This document shows, in pieces, positions 12,980 to 14,382 of a stretch of DNA of 14,382 bases. The stretch lies in NCBI GenBank assembly GCA_008081305.1, contig VMCP01000232.1:1-14382 (forward strand), in the 5' to 3' direction. The notes beneath the pieces were generated by a model. The model did not search any database. It saw only the letters and a program-made list of their open reading frames with translations, and had not been told where the DNA came from. This DNA is from Bacteroidota bacterium (GTDB lineage: Bacteria; Bacteroidota; Bacteroidia; NS11-12g; UBA955). The position numbers and the translations under genes are program-made. Within the stretch, counting starts at the first letter, position 1; the number at the start of each line of letters is the position of its first letter.

Positions 12980-14382
12980 CTATTTCAACAATACCTTTGA
13001 TGTACAAAGGTCGTTGTTTTGACGGAATTTAACGATATACGCACCGGCTTTCAAAGACTCAGAATTTATCCAAATCGCGCTGCTTGATAAACGGCTGAAG
13101 CACTCCTCGTATACTTTACGGCCCTCTAAGGTGAATACTTCCAAGGAACTTGGATTTGTGCTTTTTACAAATCTTTCGGGTAAATCAACCATAAATCCGT
13201 CAGTAGCAGGGTTTGGAAAGACCTTCATTTGGCTCGGTCTTGAGCCTAGATTATCTTGATTTAATGCATAACCAACCGTGAATTCAGTGCGAACTTCAGA
13301 ACCAAAATCTGGATTGAAAGCAGCTAGAATACTTCCAGTTGTACTTCTTAATTGTATGCTACCGTTACCATCGGTGGTGTTTCCCCACCAACCAATACCG
13401 TCTTCATTTAGAGGATAGGCAGGATTTGGAGTGCCTCTATCGTCTAGTATAAAGGTGAAACAACCATTGTATAATTCTACTGTGTCTCTGTATAGGGTGT
13501 TCGCTGTTGGGAAGCTTTTTCTTTCTTTATATACGTGACCACCCGCATCTAAAATTTTCCAACTATTCTCCATGGGGGCATTATTGGAGCGGAAGAATAC
13601 CACAATTTTATCGGGCATCAATTTTGGGGGTTCTGGCATTTCAACAGCTAATGTGTTGTTTGAAGGGTCCCAATCTTTCACACCGTTGGTTTTAACGATG
13701 CTCGCCTCGAACTGATTGGATACAGGTGTCCAATCCATTTTATAAGGAAGTCGAATTTCCGTCGTTTCACCAAATCTTAATTCACCCACCCAATGGTGGC
13801 TAGATTTTTTGCCTCCTTTTACTCCGTAGTCAATGTCAATACTGAAGAGTGGAGATTTTCCGTTGTTCTTAACAAGTATCGTGGGTTCTGAACAAATAGG
13901 GTTCTTTCTCAAATGCTGGGAATGAGTACTAGGTTGAATGATATCAATAATACTGGCATCTTGCCCTTTTTTGATATCTCCATATTCAACCAAATAGGCG
14001 GTAATGACGTAATTGGAATTACCAGAGGTCTTGGTGTAGGCCTCCATATCTAAATCAAAGGTATGCTCGGATCCGTCTTCGGTTAGGTCTACGTTATACT
14101 CCAATACATTTTGCCCCGGGCACCACCCAGAGCGATCATAAATCCAAGTTCCTGCTTGAGGATATACTGGGTTTTCTCCACAGTCAGCGCGCCATACCAA
14201 AGATGTATCAAAACAGTTTCCATCCATATAAAGGAATCTGTTTCTCGGACAAAATTCCGCACAGTTACTCGGCTTGTCCATGCCGTGACCGGTTTGAATA
14301 ATTTTTATGCGGGAGGTTTTCGTTCCTTTTGTGGGAGTCCAAGTAAACTCAGGTGTGTTTTCTCTAAATTTCGCAACATCTC
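12980..14382 (-). CDS. PNGase F-like secreted protein with T9SS type A sorting domain, 5' end missing
   Basis: The frame is open to the right edge, so the visible 466 codons are the C-terminal part; the Met at 14281 is internal and the real start lies outside. The first part contains TGHGMD, NCAEFCPR, ADCGENPVYPQAGTWIYDR and GWCPG (about 14290-14120), which I recognise as the cysteine-rich core of Bacteroidota proteins related to peptide-N-glycosidase F. Next come a CARDB-like beta domain with VKNNGKSPLF (about 13890-13650) and a beta domain with NGCFTFILDDRG and DGIGWWGN (about 13600-13300). The last 85 residues, from VFPNPATDG on, form a type A C-terminal domain ending in KVLLK, which directs export through the T9SS and surface attachment. 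Enzyme activity cannot be judged without the N-terminus. The stop is 2 bases before the gmk start. Confidence 0.85.
   Translation of the reverse strand, partial: DVAKFRENTPEFTWTPTKGTKTSRIKIIQTGHGMDKPSNCAEFCPRNRFLYMDGNCFDTSLVWRADCGENPVYPQAGTWIYDRSGWCPGQNVLEYNVDLTEDGSEHTFDLDMEAYTKTSGNSNYVITAYLVEYGDIKKGQDASIIDIIQPSTHSQHLRKNPICSEPTILVKNNGKSPLFSIDIDYGVKGGKKSSHHWVGELRFGETTEIRLPYKMDWTPVSNQFEASIVKTNGVKDWDPSNNTLAVEMPEPPKLMPDKIVVFFRSNNAPMENSWKILDAGGHVYKERKSFPTANTLYRDTVELYNGCFTFILDDRGTPNPAYPLNEDGIGWWGNTTDGNGSIQLRSTTGSILAAFNPDFGSEVRTEFTVGYALNQDNLGSRPSQMKVFPNPATDGFMVDLPERFVKSTNPSSLEVFTLEGRKVYEECFSRLSSSAIWINSESLKAGAYIVKFRQNNDLCTSKVLLK

Noticed and set aside
12979..14281. ATG at 14281 as the start of the T9SS protein
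   Set aside because: The frame continues upstream to the window edge with family-like sequence (KIIQTGHG), so this Met is internal.

Overview
The window looks like chromosomal DNA from a member of the Bacteroidota, most likely Flavobacteriales. The reasons are the ssb-gldE-gldD gliding/type IX secretion (T9SS) cluster, a PorE-like OmpA lipoprotein, a protein with a T9SS type A C-terminal sorting domain, a moderately AT-rich composition, and two candidate promoters of the Bacteroidota type (TTG, about 19-20 bases, TAnnTTTG-like). No rRNA, tRNA, insertion sequence, phage gene or CRISPR array was recognised. I did not try to name a genus.

Left part, plus strand (1-4863): the 3' end of ssb, then gldE, gldD, a PorE-like OmpA/TPR/beta-propeller lipoprotein and a LOG-family (TIGR00730-type) nucleotide hydrolase. 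The first four genes touch or overlap (0, -23 and -4 bases). The last junction carries a 29-base tandem duplication that copies the end of the OmpA gene together with its stop codon. Middle, minus strand (4864-7636), read right to left: gamma carbonic anhydrase, M23 peptidase, MerR regulator, pdxJ, and then a remnant of an exported zinc-dependent phospholipase C-like gene. The remnant keeps the 4-base overlap with pdxJ but stops where the LOG gene ends.

Right-middle, plus strand (7708-11874): hutI, diverging from the carbonic anhydrase gene; a bacilliredoxin overlapping an inositol monophosphatase-family gene; then a LysE-type exporter and a bile acid:sodium symporter-family transporter. A 14-base-pair hairpin lies inside the start of the phosphatase gene. 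Right end, minus strand (11827-14382): a 5'-truncated PNGase F-like secreted protein with a T9SS sorting domain, then gmk with a TTG start 2 bases after that protein's stop codon, then nadD coupled to gmk by an ATGA overlap. nadD runs 48 bases into the symporter gene from the opposite side.

Most genes are housekeeping or common Bacteroidota genes: DNA binding, cofactor synthesis (PdxJ, NadD), GMP kinase, wall remodelling, histidine breakdown and redox repair. I see no clear new multi-gene system. The observations most worth checking are the decayed phospholipase-like gene, the tandem duplication at a stop/start junction, the hairpin between two overlapping genes, and the non-ATG gmk start tied to a secreted T9SS protein.
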